From assembly GCA_037968755.1 (NCBI GenBank), contig JBBKWB010000022.1, positions 1 through 19,705 on the forward strand: 19,705 nt of DNA. The letters are read 5' to 3'. The notes below the pieces were generated by a model that saw nothing but the letters and a program-made list of their open reading frames with translations, ran no database searches and had not been told where the DNA came from. Below, one piece after another: positions 6,538 to 14,866 of the stretch (positions within the stretch are counted from its first letter, which is position 1; every line of letters starts with the position of its first letter). Origin of the DNA: Woeseia sp037968755 (GTDB lineage: Bacteria; Pseudomonadota; Gammaproteobacteria; Steroidobacterales; Woeseiaceae). The position numbers and the translations under genes were made by a program.

Positions 6538-6662
6538 AATGTCGCCTTTGGGTCACGACCCGTCATCTTACCGCCGATGTTTCAAGCGGCTGCTATGCGA
6601 TCTGAAGCAGCCCCACGGTTAGCTTCCTGGCGACCGTCGCAGAACGGCCAGCAGCTGACAAA
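6538..6662. repeat. Dispersed intergenic repeat, copy 5 (subfamily A)
   Basis: The left module TGTCGCCTTTGGGTCACGAC (6540-6559) is followed by GATGTTTC (6576-6583), the hairpin AAGCGGCTGCTATGC...GAAGCAGCCCC (6584-6614), and the right module GCGACCGTCGCAGAACGGCCA (6630-6650). Its left module shares GGGTCACGA with copy 1, and its hairpin has the same orientation as copy 1. It ends about ten bases from the stop of the DUF3500 gene. Confidence 0.7.
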
Positions 6663-6671
6663 CAATTTCCG

Positions 6672-7703
6672 TCAATGTGCGTGTGCTTGCCGATGTTCGC
6701 CAATTAGATCCCGACCAAAGTCGCCATCGTAATCCCGCCACACGGTGTGGCTATGATTGGCGTCATTCTGAATATTGTCGTATTCGATCAAGAAAGTTGG
6801 TGCCTGAACCCGGTAGTAATGCGCGTCACCGCGGTTACCGGACCCGATCCAGGCGAATTGGATTTCGCCTGCACCTGCGTCAACCTGAGCCCGGCGTTCC
6901 AGCGCCGCTTCATCCGCCACATTCTCAATGTATACATCAATAAGTTGAACAAGAAGCTCGAATTGATTCGGTGTCAATTCGGATGCTTTGATACCCTGCG
7001 GTTCGTCCGGAATTACGCGAGGGCTGGCCGCGGAGAATATATTTCTAGGCACTGTCTCTCCAATCACGGCCTTTTTGAGTTGATTGTCATCGAGGGAATC
7101 TAATAATCGCCTGGCACGATCCTCTTCACTACCTAAAACCCGCAGATTCTGCGCCGGTCCATTTGGCACTTTGTGTGGATTAGCGCCAAAAAATGCGGGT
7201 GAGGATGCGATTAGTTGGCCATCGACAATCGTAAAATTCAGTGAGATATGGTGCCCCTCAAAACTCCAGCCCCAAGATCCTTTTGATTGAGGTCCCCCGA
7301 ACACTGTGACGAAGTATCTCGTCGGATCTCGCGATTCATAGGCGCCCTCACGACCCCGCTCAACTTCGATGCCCCGCAATATCGACTCGAGGTGCATAAT
7401 GCCGGTCGCCTTTGAATAGCCAGCCTGGCCCAGAGACTCGTTAAGCAGAATATTTACAAGATAGATCTGCTCTGCCGTCATTGCTTTTAACGGCAGTCCT
7501 TTTCTGTCCTTCTTGGGAACGTAGTGCCAGTCGATACGTTCATCACTCTCTAAAAGATAAGTTATTTGTTTTCGTTGACTGTCAGAAAGTGCGGAAAGCA
7601 GATTTTCGGCAGCCACCGACATATCGAACTCCTCGGCTCCGGACGATGCCCAAACAAGACACATTCCGAATACTATTGGCACGAGCCCTGCGTTCCTTCT
7701 CAT
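6672..7703 (-). CDS. Secreted DUF3500-family protein
   Basis: This 343-residue protein matches the DUF3500 family as I remember it. The signature stretches are in order: IDWHYVPKKDRKGLPLKAMT (59-78), YSKATGIMHLESILRGIE (96-113), a GSWGWSFEGHHISLNFTIVD core, SPAFFGANPHKVPNGP, and near the end HYYRVQAPTFLIEYDN followed by NDANHSHTVWRDYDGDFG. The many conserved histidines and the HH, NDANH and DYDGDFG motifs suggest metal binding, but no activity is established to my knowledge. A Sec signal peptide (MRRNAGLVPIVFGMCLVWAS, cut near SGA) directs it to the periplasm or outside. TAGGAG six bases before the ATG supports the start. It lies between repeat copies 5 and 6. Confidence 0.88.
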   Translation of the reverse strand: MRRNAGLVPIVFGMCLVWASSGAEEFDMSVAAENLLSALSDSQRKQITYLLESDERIDWHYVPKKDRKGLPLKAMTAEQIYLVNILLNESLGQAGYSKATGIMHLESILRGIEVERGREGAYESRDPTRYFVTVFGGPQSKGSWGWSFEGHHISLNFTIVDGQLIASSPAFFGANPHKVPNGPAQNLRVLGSEEDRARRLLDSLDDNQLKKAVIGETVPRNIFSAASPRVIPDEPQGIKASELTPNQFELLVQLIDVYIENVADEAALERRAQVDAGAGEIQFAWIGSGNRGDAHYYRVQAPTFLIEYDNIQNDANHSHTVWRDYDGDFGRDLIGEHRQAHAH

Positions 7704-7750
7704 TTGCTGCTCCTAAGATATTGAAAATAAGCTGCTATCTAATTCAGCAA

Positions 7751-7877
7751 TGTCTGCTTTGGATCAAAAACAGTCGGCAAACAGTTTAGCACCTACGCGG
7801 CTGCTTCCAAACGCATACCCGCCGCTCGCTTAATTCAATCGCGACTGTCTCAGAACGGCCAGAACCGGACTGTTGAT
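7751..7877. repeat. Dispersed intergenic repeat, copy 6 (subfamily B), attC-like core
   Basis: This copy follows copy 2 almost throughout: left module 7751-7783, arm GTTTAGC (7784-7790), ACC, stem GCGGCTG (7797-7803), arm GCTTAAT (7828-7834), TCAATCGCGACTGTC (7835-7849) and CAGAACGGCCA (7851-7861). Relative to copy 2 the left arm has A-to-G and the right arm T-to-C at the paired position, keeping the base pair. One stem base (A to C at 7820) is broken. It ends 26 bases from the stop of the gene at 7904. Confidence 0.75.
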
Positions 7878-7903
7878 TAAGGGACTTCCTTACACAATCT
7901 CGT

Positions 7904-8401
7904 TCACTCTGAACCAACGACATTCGAGGGATGAAGATGAACTATTTTCCATGAGTCGTTCTCCTTAGCGAGAACAAATGTGCGTCTCGACAATGATCTA
8001 CCATTTTCAAGATGAAACGTTACGACTGCGGCATTGGTGAACATCATGACCTCAAGATCTCTAGGATCCAGACTCATATACGGTGGACCGGCTGCGCCTT
8101 CACGCCACCCCGCTATAAGGTCCCTCATCTCAGGAAGCAAGCCCCTTACACGTTTGTAATTAGATGTTTGTATTTGAGATTCGAATCCATTGGACATTAT
8201 CGCGCGTGGAAAAGAAGATGAATTGTCAGCGAACGATGCCTCCATGACATCAAGGTCACCATTTTCGAAGGCGTGAACAAACGTGGTTAGCACCGCCATC
8301 ACTTCTTGTTCCTCATCTACCGCCTGCGCGGAAGACGTGCAGCCAACCTGAAAAATGCTCAGGATAATCGAAGTGGCAGCGATTGCATGGATACGTTTCA
8401 T
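7904..8401 (-). CDS. Secreted SnoaL/NTF2-like (DUF4440-type) protein
   Basis: I start this gene at the ATG of 8399-8401, with GAGGT about eight bases upstream, giving 165 residues. The N-terminus MKRIHAIAATSIILSIFQVG is a signal peptide. The cysteine at 21 is in a poor lipobox (QVGC), while AQA before VDEE is a good signal peptidase I site, so either a lipoprotein or a free periplasmic protein is possible. The mature part fits the SnoaL/NTF2-like fold: EEQEVMAVLTTFVHAFENGD, LDVMEASFADNSS, a middle insertion (SNYKRVRGLLPEMRDLIAGW), then the strands VMMFTNAAVVTFHLEN, RRTFVLAKENDSWKIVHLHP. The ending on a WKIVHLH strand is characteristic of intact members, unlike the shortened gene at 6185. The fold hosts many small-molecule enzymes and binding proteins; the ligand is unknown. 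Confidence 0.75.
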   Translation of the reverse strand: MKRIHAIAATSIILSIFQVGCTSSAQAVDEEQEVMAVLTTFVHAFENGDLDVMEASFADNSSSFPRAIMSNGFESQIQTSNYKRVRGLLPEMRDLIAGWREGAAGPPYMSLDPRDLEVMMFTNAAVVTFHLENGRSLSRRTFVLAKENDSWKIVHLHPSNVVGSE

Positions 8402-8499
8402 TGCGGTTGACCTCAGTAAAAAACAATTCGTTTCTAAGAGAAACATAGCTAATTATTGGACAAAAAATTCTGACAGCGTGTCCTTAATTGACTAACTTC

Positions 8500-8625
8500 G
8501 AACGTCAGATTTGGGTCATTAGCAGAACTCAATGATACGCCGAAAGCAGCCGTTTGAGCGGCTGGTATTGAGGGTCTAGCGGACCTCGCCATTCGCCGAA
8601 AGCGGCCATTCGGAAACAGCAAGTT
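8500..8625. repeat. Dispersed intergenic repeat, copy 7 (subfamily B, degraded)
   Basis: The left module (CGTCAGATTTGGGTCATTAGCAG) is followed by AAAGCAGCCGTTTGAGCGGCTG, a compact hairpin (GCAGCCG with CGGCTG), then GGTATTGAGGGT, identical with copy 3, and a short right module GCCGAAAGCGGCCATTCGG (8596-8614). It fills most of the 391-base space between the SnoaL-like gene and the amidohydrolase gene. The rest (8626-8792) shows nothing I can name. This is the last copy; none is seen to its right, so it marks the edge of the accessory tract. Confidence 0.6.
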
Positions 8626-8792
8626 TCGAGAAACGACGATTGAGCTCGAGCGGTAAGTTTTGGCCGATATCAACCGCCTGATGCGCACGCGTCAAGTTTC
8701 CGCAACCCCAACCCGAAAAGTGACGGAGCTATTTGCCAATTCTGCCTAACGTGACGGACTTACGTCCTGAGGTGCAGGGAAGCGGCCCTTAA

Positions 8793-10544
8793 CTAGCGCT
8801 CGTAGACAACCTCGCCACCCACTATGGTCATCAACACGCGCCCATTGAGGATGTCCGCGGCGCGATCATCGGCGAGCACAAAGGGGTCGATATCCAGCAC
8901 GGTGAGGTCTGCCCAGCGTCCCTTTTCAATGATGCCGGTGTCGTCTTCACGGAAACTGGCGTAGGCCGACCAGTCGGTGTAACCACGCACCGCCTCTTCG
9001 GCGTTCATCGATTGCTCGGCATACCAGCCGCCTTCCGGCTCACTGGTCTTGTCCTGGCGCGTTATGGCCGAGTGCAGGCCGTAGAAAATACTGTGGTCAG
9101 AGCCGGGGTTATCGGAGTTGAAAGTCAGCCGAGCGTTAGCTTCGCGCAGGGTGCGCCAAGCATAGGCACCCAGCACACGTTCGGCGCCCAACCGCTCTTC
9201 AGCCCAGGTCTTGTCTTCCATCGCGTGCGGAGGCTCCATCGATGCGATGAAGCCCAGCTTGCCAAGCCGCGGTATGTCGTCTGGGTGCATGACCTGTGCA
9301 TGCTCAATGCGATGCCGCAGTTTCCCGGCTGAAGGATGCTTCTGGATGATGCCCTCAAGAATGTCCATTGCCTCACGATTGCCTGCATCGCCGATGGCAT
9401 GGATCGCCACCTGGAAACCGGCAGCCATCGCGTCGGCCATCAGGGCCTGGTTGAAGCCGTAGTCGCCGCCGCTCACGCCGCGATGTCCCGGCTGGTCAGC
9501 GTAGTCATACAACAAGCGCGCACCACGCGAACCGAGGGCACCGTCGTAATAGGCTTTGACCGTGCGCGTGACCAGCATGCTGTCGTTATCTTTGTCGGGC
9601 CCTTTGGCAATCCACTTGCGCATCAGGTCTTCGTCGCGCAATGACAACATGGCGTAAACGCGGATTGGCAATCGACCCTCTGCTTCGAGTTTTTCGAGTA
9701 CCTGCATGTGCTGCGTGCTGAGCCCGGCATCGTGGACCGCCGTATAGCCGTCCTCTGCCATCTGCCTGAGTCCCGCCAAAAGCTGATTCGTAAGTACCTC
9801 GGCACTGGCTGGCGGCACCGCACCGCTGACCAGTTGTACAGCACGATTCAAGAACAGTCCGCTCGGCTGGCCGTCGCTGGCCAGATGCATTTCGCCACCA
9901 ATGGGTACTTCCGTTTCAGCGGTGATACCGGCGACATCGAGCGCTTTCTGGTTTGCCCAGCCAGCGAAACCGTGCAAGCTGCCGAGGAATACGGGGTGAT
10001 CCGGGACAGCGGCAGACAGCAACACTTTATCCGGATAGCGATTCGCCCACGCGCCCTCGTCCCAGCCGCGGCCCACTATCCATTCGCCCTTTGGCGTGCT
10101 CTTCGCACGTTCGACGACGAGTGCGATCGCAGCTTCTTCCGTTTCGACGTCGACCAGATTGACGCGTTCGAGTCCGGCGCCCAGTCCGAATACATGGGTG
10201 TGTGAATCGACGAGCCCGGGAATAACGGTTGCGCCGGCCAAATCGATAACGCGGGTGGCGTCGCCGCGCCACTCCAGCGCGTCGCGGGTGCCGCCGACGA
10301 ATACAATCTCGTCGCCGTTGAGAACTACGGCATCCGCATCGGGGTGCCAGCCGAATTCGTCGCGCGGCGCATCCTTGCTGAAGGTGCCATCGGGCGATGC
10401 TTCATCCCAACTTAGGGTGTAAACGCGCGCGTTCGTGAGGATCAGGTTCGCACCTGCCTGTGGATCGACTTCGTTGCCGCCGTCACTACACGCCAGCAAC
10501 AGGAAGGCCATCGCCATCAATACACCGCGCTTGAGCTGCTTCAT
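8793..10544 (-). CDS. Lipoprotein amidohydrolase (Amidohydro_3, YtcJ/NfdA-like)
   Basis: The product is a metal-dependent hydrolase of 583 residues in the amidohydrolase superfamily, the group that includes YtcJ and N-substituted formamide deformylase. Metal and active-site positions visible are H115 and H117 (LVDSHTHVFG), K330 (VKAYYDGALGSRGA), H382 (IHAIGDAGN), H414 (RIEHAQVMHPDDI) and D478 (NSDNPGSD). The beta-sandwich caps are present at both ends (ILTNARVYTL; ADLTVLDIDPF to VGGEVVYER). MKQLKRGVLMAMAFLLLAC is a lipoprotein signal with lipobox LLAC (C19), so it acts at a membrane facing the periplasm. GGGG lies six bases before the ATG. It diverges from the beta-propeller gene across 172 bases. 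The substrate is unknown; amides, formamides and carbamates are typical for the family. Confidence 0.92.
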   Translation of the reverse strand: MKQLKRGVLMAMAFLLLACSDGGNEVDPQAGANLILTNARVYTLSWDEASPDGTFSKDAPRDEFGWHPDADAVVLNGDEIVFVGGTRDALEWRGDATRVIDLAGATVIPGLVDSHTHVFGLGAGLERVNLVDVETEEAAIALVVERAKSTPKGEWIVGRGWDEGAWANRYPDKVLLSAAVPDHPVFLGSLHGFAGWANQKALDVAGITAETEVPIGGEMHLASDGQPSGLFLNRAVQLVSGAVPPASAEVLTNQLLAGLRQMAEDGYTAVHDAGLSTQHMQVLEKLEAEGRLPIRVYAMLSLRDEDLMRKWIAKGPDKDNDSMLVTRTVKAYYDGALGSRGARLLYDYADQPGHRGVSGGDYGFNQALMADAMAAGFQVAIHAIGDAGNREAMDILEGIIQKHPSAGKLRHRIEHAQVMHPDDIPRLGKLGFIASMEPPHAMEDKTWAEERLGAERVLGAYAWRTLREANARLTFNSDNPGSDHSIFYGLHSAITRQDKTSEPEGGWYAEQSMNAEEAVRGYTDWSAYASFREDDTGIIEKGRWADLTVLDIDPFVLADDRAADILNGRVLMTIVGGEVVYER

Positions 10545-10716
10545 TTAATACCCCTACCGGAATTGTCCGACCGACGTTACCTGAGCAGGCGACTGAAATC
10601 GACCGTCACCCGCCGCAGCTGGGCATTGACATCACGGGCGCATATGCCAGGCCTGACTTGACATTTGCGCGGCCAGATTTGAGGCTCCATGCACTGTGAT
10701 TTCAGGGTACGGCATC

Positions 10717-13700
10717 ATGACAACAATAATCCGCCGGTCTGTATATCGGCTCACTACCTCCCTCCTCCTTCTCTGCCTGCTAATGGCGCCGTTGGCCACG
10801 AGCCAGGCAGCGCTGGACGACAGTCTTCTCGCAGGACTCAAGGCACGCAATATCGGCCCCGCCACGGTGAGCGGACGCATCGCCGCCATCGATGCGGTTG
10901 CCAGCGACCCAAACCGGATCGTAATTGGCGCGGCCACCGGCGGCGTCTGGATATCCGGGAACGGCGGTTTGAGCTGGGATGCTGTGTTCGATGATCAACC
11001 GGTTGCATCAATCGGCGCACTGGCTATTAACCAGTCCAATCCGGACATCATTTGGGTAGGCACGGGCGAAAGTAACGTGCGCAATTCCACGTCTATCGGT
11101 GGCGGCCTGTACAAGTCCATCGATGGCGGCAAGACCTGGTCGTTCTCCGGCCTTCGCAACAGCGAACGCATCGACCGGATTGCGCTGCATCCACATAACC
11201 CTGACATCGCCTATGTTGCCGCACTCGGCACCCTGTGGGGACCGAATGAGGAACGCGGTGTTTACAAGACGGTTGATGGCGGCAAGAGCTGGCAACGCAT
11301 CTTGTTTGTCGATCAAAGTACCGGTGCGACAGACATCAAGATGGACCCGTCGAACCCTGACAAACTGTACGCCGGCATGTGGCAGTTCCGTCGCTGGCCA
11401 TACCAGTTCAAATCGGGCGGCCCCGGTTCCGGCCTGTATGTGTCGAACGACGGCGGCGCAAGCTGGAAGCGCAAGACAGAAGAAGATGGTCTGCCGAAAG
11501 GCGAGCTGGGTCGCATGGTGTTCGCCATTTCCAAGGCAGCACCAAAGCGTGTTTATGCACTCATTGAGGCGACCAAGAGCGCCTTGGTTGTTTCGGACGA
11601 CGGCGGCGATTCCTGGCAGAAAGTAAACGAGGAATACAACGTCGCGGATCGACCTTTCTATTACAGCGAACTTGCTGTCGATCCGCAGGATCCTCTGCGC
11701 GTGTATAACATCGCGACCCGGGTTCGCGTATCCATCGATGGTGGTAAAAGTTTCGATTACATTCCCGCAATCAACTGCTGTGATGCGGGCAATACCGTGC
11801 ACATCGATAACCACGCCTATTGGATCAACCCGCAGGACTCAAGGCACATGATTGTGGGCAATGACGGTGGTATTGCGATCACACACGACCGCGGCGACAC
11901 GTGGCGCTATGTACGCAACCTGCCGCTAGCGCAGTTCTACCATGTCGCGGTTGATAACGCGGTTCCGTATAACGTGTATGGCGGCCTGCAGGATAACGGC
12001 TCCTGGCGGGGGCCTGCCGAGGTGTACCAGGCTGCCGGCATCCAGAGCCTGCACTGGCAAGAAGTGGGTTTCGGCGACGGCTTCGATACGCAGCCTGATC
12101 CGCGTAATCCGCGCGCCGGTTACACGATGTCGCAGGGTGGCTCGCTCAGTCGCTGGAACCTGGACACGGGCGAACAGCGGTTCATTCGCCCGAATCCGCC
12201 AGCGGCGAATGTTGAATTACGCTTCAACTGGAATGCCGGTTTTGCCCAGGATCCATTTGACCCGGCGACCATCTATTACGGTAGCCAGTTCCTGCACAAA
12301 TCCACGGACCGCGGCGAGTCCTGGAGCACGATATCCGGCGACCTCACGAGCAACAACCCGGATGTGCAGAAATATCGCGAAAGCGGCGGCTTGACCTACG
12401 ACGTAACCGCTGCCGAAAACTACACCAGCATCGTTGCAGTGGCGCCCAGCCGACTTGAACGCGACTTGTTGTGGGTAGGCAGCGACGATGGTCGCGTACA
12501 CGTCAGCCGCGACGGCGGTACAAGCTGGCAACGGATCGACAACCGTGCACGTGGCGTGCCTGAAGGCGCCTGGGTGCCGATGATCAGCCCGTCGCCGCAC
12601 GACCCATCCGTCGCCTTCGTCGTGTTCGATGATCATCGACGCGGCAACATGCAGCCCTACGTTTTCCGGGTCAGCGATTACGGTCGCCGCTGGGAATCGC
12701 TCGCGACCAATGCGTTGTCCGGCTATGCCTTGTCCGTGCTGCAGGATCCTGTTGATCCCAAACTGCTGTTTCTTGGTACCGAGTTTGGTCTGTATCTCAG
12801 CAATGATAGCGGCCAGTCATGGAGCAAGTTCACGAATGGCGTGCCTACCGTTTCGGTCATGGACATGGCGGTCCAGGAACGCGAACACGATCTTGTTCTC
12901 GGCACCCACGGCCGCTCGATATTCATCATCGATGACTACCGTGCCCTGCGTAACCTCGACCAGGACACGTTCAGCTCGCGCCTGAAAATGCTGTCAGCGA
13001 GCGAAGGTCAGCAATACGACGATGACATGCTTCGTTCAACCCGCTTTACCGGCAACGGTGAGTTTCGCGGTGACAACGAAGCATACGGGGTCATGCTTAC
13101 CTTCGCTGCCAACGGCGACGACCTGAGCCATCCTGATGAGGATCGCGATCGCGAACGGCGCATACGCCGACGGCATGCCGCAACCGGCGAAGCCGACAAA
13201 GACCGGAAAGACGAAGCGCTGAAGATCGAAGTGCGGATTATAGACGGCAGCGGCGAGCTGATTCGCAGCTACAAGCATGCGGTACACCAGGGCATAAACC
13301 GCATTGTTTGGGATATGCGCCGCGACGGTGCGCGAAATATGCCCGGCGGTGAAGAGGACGACTACAAAGACGGACTGCCCGCGGGGCCGGAAGTCACGCC
13401 TGGCACTTATCAAGTACGGCTGAGTCTGAAGCAGGGCGACGACGAGACCACCGTTTCCACCGACGTTGTGGTAGCAAAAGATCCGCGCAGTCCTTACAGC
13501 CAGGCAGATATGGAGCGCAACTACGCGACGCGCCTCGAATTGCTGAACATGACCAGGCAAAATGTTGCCGCAGTGGAGCGCATCGTCGCGGCGCGAGACG
13601 ATTTGACCGCTATCAAGAGCCGAATTGCCAAGCGCGCTGACAGCGATAATCTGAAAGCACTGGAAGAGACCGCAACCGCTGCGATCAAACGACTCGACGA

Positions 13701-13977
13701 GCTGGAGAATCTGTTCCGCGTCCCGTCGGAAACGAAAGGCATTGTGTACGACGACGACAAAGTGTCGAGCCGCATCGCAAATGCAGACTACTACGTGTCA
13801 TCAACACTTGCCGCACCTTCAGCCAGCGCGCAGGCGTATTTGCAATTGGCACGGGATGCGCTGAATTCGGCACTCACTACGAGCGATGCCTGGTTCGACA
13901 ATGAACTGCCCGCATTGAGGGCAGAGGTCGAACGCGCCGGCATTGGCTTATTGACTCAAAGCAAACCGATCGATTGA
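10717..13977 (+). CDS. Large secreted BNR/sortilin-like beta-propeller protein
   Basis: I start at the ATG of 10717-10719 (AGGGT nine bases upstream), giving 1086 residues; a GTG seven codons earlier would spoil the signal peptide MTTIIRRSVYRLTTSLLLLC...ATSQA. The N-terminal 740 residues hold about eleven Asp-box motifs (S-x-D-x-G-x-x-W), for example SIDGGKTW, TVDGGKSW, SNDGGASW, SDDGGDSW, STDRGESW, SRDGGTSW and SNDSGQSW, as in sortilin/Vps10, BNR and GH74-type propellers. After the propeller comes a charged stretch, an Ig-like region (RSYKHAVHQGINRIVWDMRR to TPGTYQVRLSL) and a helical tail rich in Asp and Glu. Such proteins are often annotated as glycosyl hydrolases, but activity is unproven here; peptide or glycan binding is equally possible. 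A strong terminator follows. Confidence 0.92.
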   Translation: MTTIIRRSVYRLTTSLLLLCLLMAPLATSQAALDDSLLAGLKARNIGPATVSGRIAAIDAVASDPNRIVIGAATGGVWISGNGGLSWDAVFDDQPVASIGALAINQSNPDIIWVGTGESNVRNSTSIGGGLYKSIDGGKTWSFSGLRNSERIDRIALHPHNPDIAYVAALGTLWGPNEERGVYKTVDGGKSWQRILFVDQSTGATDIKMDPSNPDKLYAGMWQFRRWPYQFKSGGPGSGLYVSNDGGASWKRKTEEDGLPKGELGRMVFAISKAAPKRVYALIEATKSALVVSDDGGDSWQKVNEEYNVADRPFYYSELAVDPQDPLRVYNIATRVRVSIDGGKSFDYIPAINCCDAGNTVHIDNHAYWINPQDSRHMIVGNDGGIAITHDRGDTWRYVRNLPLAQFYHVAVDNAVPYNVYGGLQDNGSWRGPAEVYQAAGIQSLHWQEVGFGDGFDTQPDPRNPRAGYTMSQGGSLSRWNLDTGEQRFIRPNPPAANVELRFNWNAGFAQDPFDPATIYYGSQFLHKSTDRGESWSTISGDLTSNNPDVQKYRESGGLTYDVTAAENYTSIVAVAPSRLERDLLWVGSDDGRVHVSRDGGTSWQRIDNRARGVPEGAWVPMISPSPHDPSVAFVVFDDHRRGNMQPYVFRVSDYGRRWESLATNALSGYALSVLQDPVDPKLLFLGTEFGLYLSNDSGQSWSKFTNGVPTVSVMDMAVQEREHDLVLGTHGRSIFIIDDYRALRNLDQDTFSSRLKMLSASEGQQYDDDMLRSTRFTGNGEFRGDNEAYGVMLTFAANGDDLSHPDEDRDRERRIRRRHAATGEADKDRKDEALKIEVRIIDGSGELIRSYKHAVHQGINRIVWDMRRDGARNMPGGEEDDYKDGLPAGPEVTPGTYQVRLSLKQGDDETTVSTDVVVAKDPRSPYSQADMERNYATRLELLNMTRQNVAAVERIVAARDDLTAIKSRIAKRADSDNLKALEETATAAIKRLDELENLFRVPSETKGIVYDDDKVSSRIANADYYVSSTLAAPSASAQAYLQLARDALNSALTTSDAWFDNELPALRAEVERAGIGLLTQSKPID

Positions 13978-13987
13978 ACAAGAAAAA

Positions 13988-14015
13988 CGGGGCGCCAGCG
14001 CTTGCTGTCGCCCCG
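13988..14015. terminator. Bidirectional intrinsic terminator
   Basis: The hairpin CGGGGCG-c-CAGC-gctt-GCTG-t-CGCCCCG starts 11 bases after the beta-propeller stop. It has an A-rich left flank (AAGAAAAA) and a T-rich right flank (TACTTCTT), so it can stop transcription of both the beta-propeller gene and the convergent HD-domain gene. Confidence 0.85.
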
Positions 14016-14052
14016 TACTTCTTACGCTTCAATGAGCCGAGCCTGACGCCCG

Positions 14053-14838
14053 TTACAGGAAATTATTCGGCCAGATAATACTGCGCCACATGTGCGCAGT
14101 TGGGCTGCCATCGAATCCCAAACCCTCTTTCGGTTGCTTGAAATTACGGGCAATGACATCCGTGAATTCCTCAACCTCGACAAACACATCCGGTTCAAAC
14201 GAATACAGATCATTAACCGTAATTAGGCGTGACGTCATATACCACTTGTGTTTGCGTGCGCGCCGCGCCTCGGCTTCGATATACGGTTCGGGAGTGTAGT
14301 CGGCGCCGAAAAAGCGAATATAGGCCTGCGGATATTCGTAGCCAACGGACTCGTCCGGGAAGAACCGCAGCGCCTGATGTTTTTCAATCGCCCAGGATAC
14401 TTCTTCGCTGACATACGGCCGCACGAGCTGCGAACACCAGTAACCGTGATCCGTGCGTATCAGTGCGAATACAGAAATGTCATGCAGCAGGCAGGCCATG
14501 ACAACTTTTTCATCGTTGCCATTTTTCATAGCGAGGCGCGCGCTTTGCAACACGTGCTGAGCCGGGGCAAAGCGGTACTTGAAGAAGTCGATCAGGGTTG
14601 GCTTGTCCGGCATGTGCGGCAATCGTGGGTCATCACCCATCAGGAACGGCCGCTTATCGTCGCCCCCTTCGCCGCGCTCACCGCCAATGTTGCAGGCGAA
14701 TGGCGTGACCACCCTGCGATCAAGCTCATCGCTCATCGCGTGTTCGAGTGCATCTGCCTTTTGTGTCAGTGTCGCGGCGCCGGCTATTGACGCCGTCGCT
14801 GCCACACCCAGATTACTGAGAAACGCTCGACGGTCCAT
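14053..14838 (-). CDS. Tat-exported HD-domain protein, PhnZ/MIOX-like diiron oxygenase candidate
   Basis: I start at the ATG of 14836-14838 (GAGGG seven bases upstream), giving 261 residues. The N-terminus MDRRAFLSNLGVAATASIAG carries a twin-arginine motif and a hydrophobic stretch, so a folded protein is probably exported, often with metal already bound. The HD fold shows H95 (APAQHVLQSA), H119-D120 (ACLLHDISV), H131 (RTDHGYW), H154 (AIEKHQALRF) and D210 (ITVNDLYSFEPD). This ligand order and the 24- and 23-residue spacings resemble the mixed-valent diiron oxygenases PhnZ and myo-inositol oxygenase more than phosphohydrolases. That is my inference; an HD hydrolase is the alternative. It lies 28 bases after the FAH-family gene and is probably cotranscribed with it. 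Confidence 0.75.
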   Translation of the reverse strand: MDRRAFLSNLGVAATASIAGAATLTQKADALEHAMSDELDRRVVTPFACNIGGERGEGGDDKRPFLMGDDPRLPHMPDKPTLIDFFKYRFAPAQHVLQSARLAMKNGNDEKVVMACLLHDISVFALIRTDHGYWCSQLVRPYVSEEVSWAIEKHQALRFFPDESVGYEYPQAYIRFFGADYTPEPYIEAEARRARKHKWYMTSRLITVNDLYSFEPDVFVEVEEFTDVIARNFKQPKEGLGFDGSPTAHMWRSIIWPNNFL

Positions 14839-14866
14839 ACTTAATCCCTCGAAAAGCTGTCGCAGG

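Noticed and set aside
1910..8625. CRISPR array
   Set aside because: The repeats are long, variable, hairpin-bearing and separated by whole genes; no short identical repeats with regular spacers and no cas genes are present.
8449..8688. 79-codon minus-strand open frame beside the SnoaL-like gene
   Set aside because: It lies almost wholly inside repeat copy 7 and is explained by that repeat; there is no convincing ribosome site.
10626..10663. Two TTGACA boxes 32 bases apart upstream of the beta-propeller gene
   Set aside because: Each is a perfect -35 hexamer, but no acceptable -10 lies 16-18 bases downstream of either, so I do not call a promoter.
14248..14790. 180-codon plus-strand open frame opposite the HD-domain gene
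   Set aside because: The peptide is an antisense shadow with no motifs or ribosome site; the minus strand has the HD and Tat motifs and a good start.
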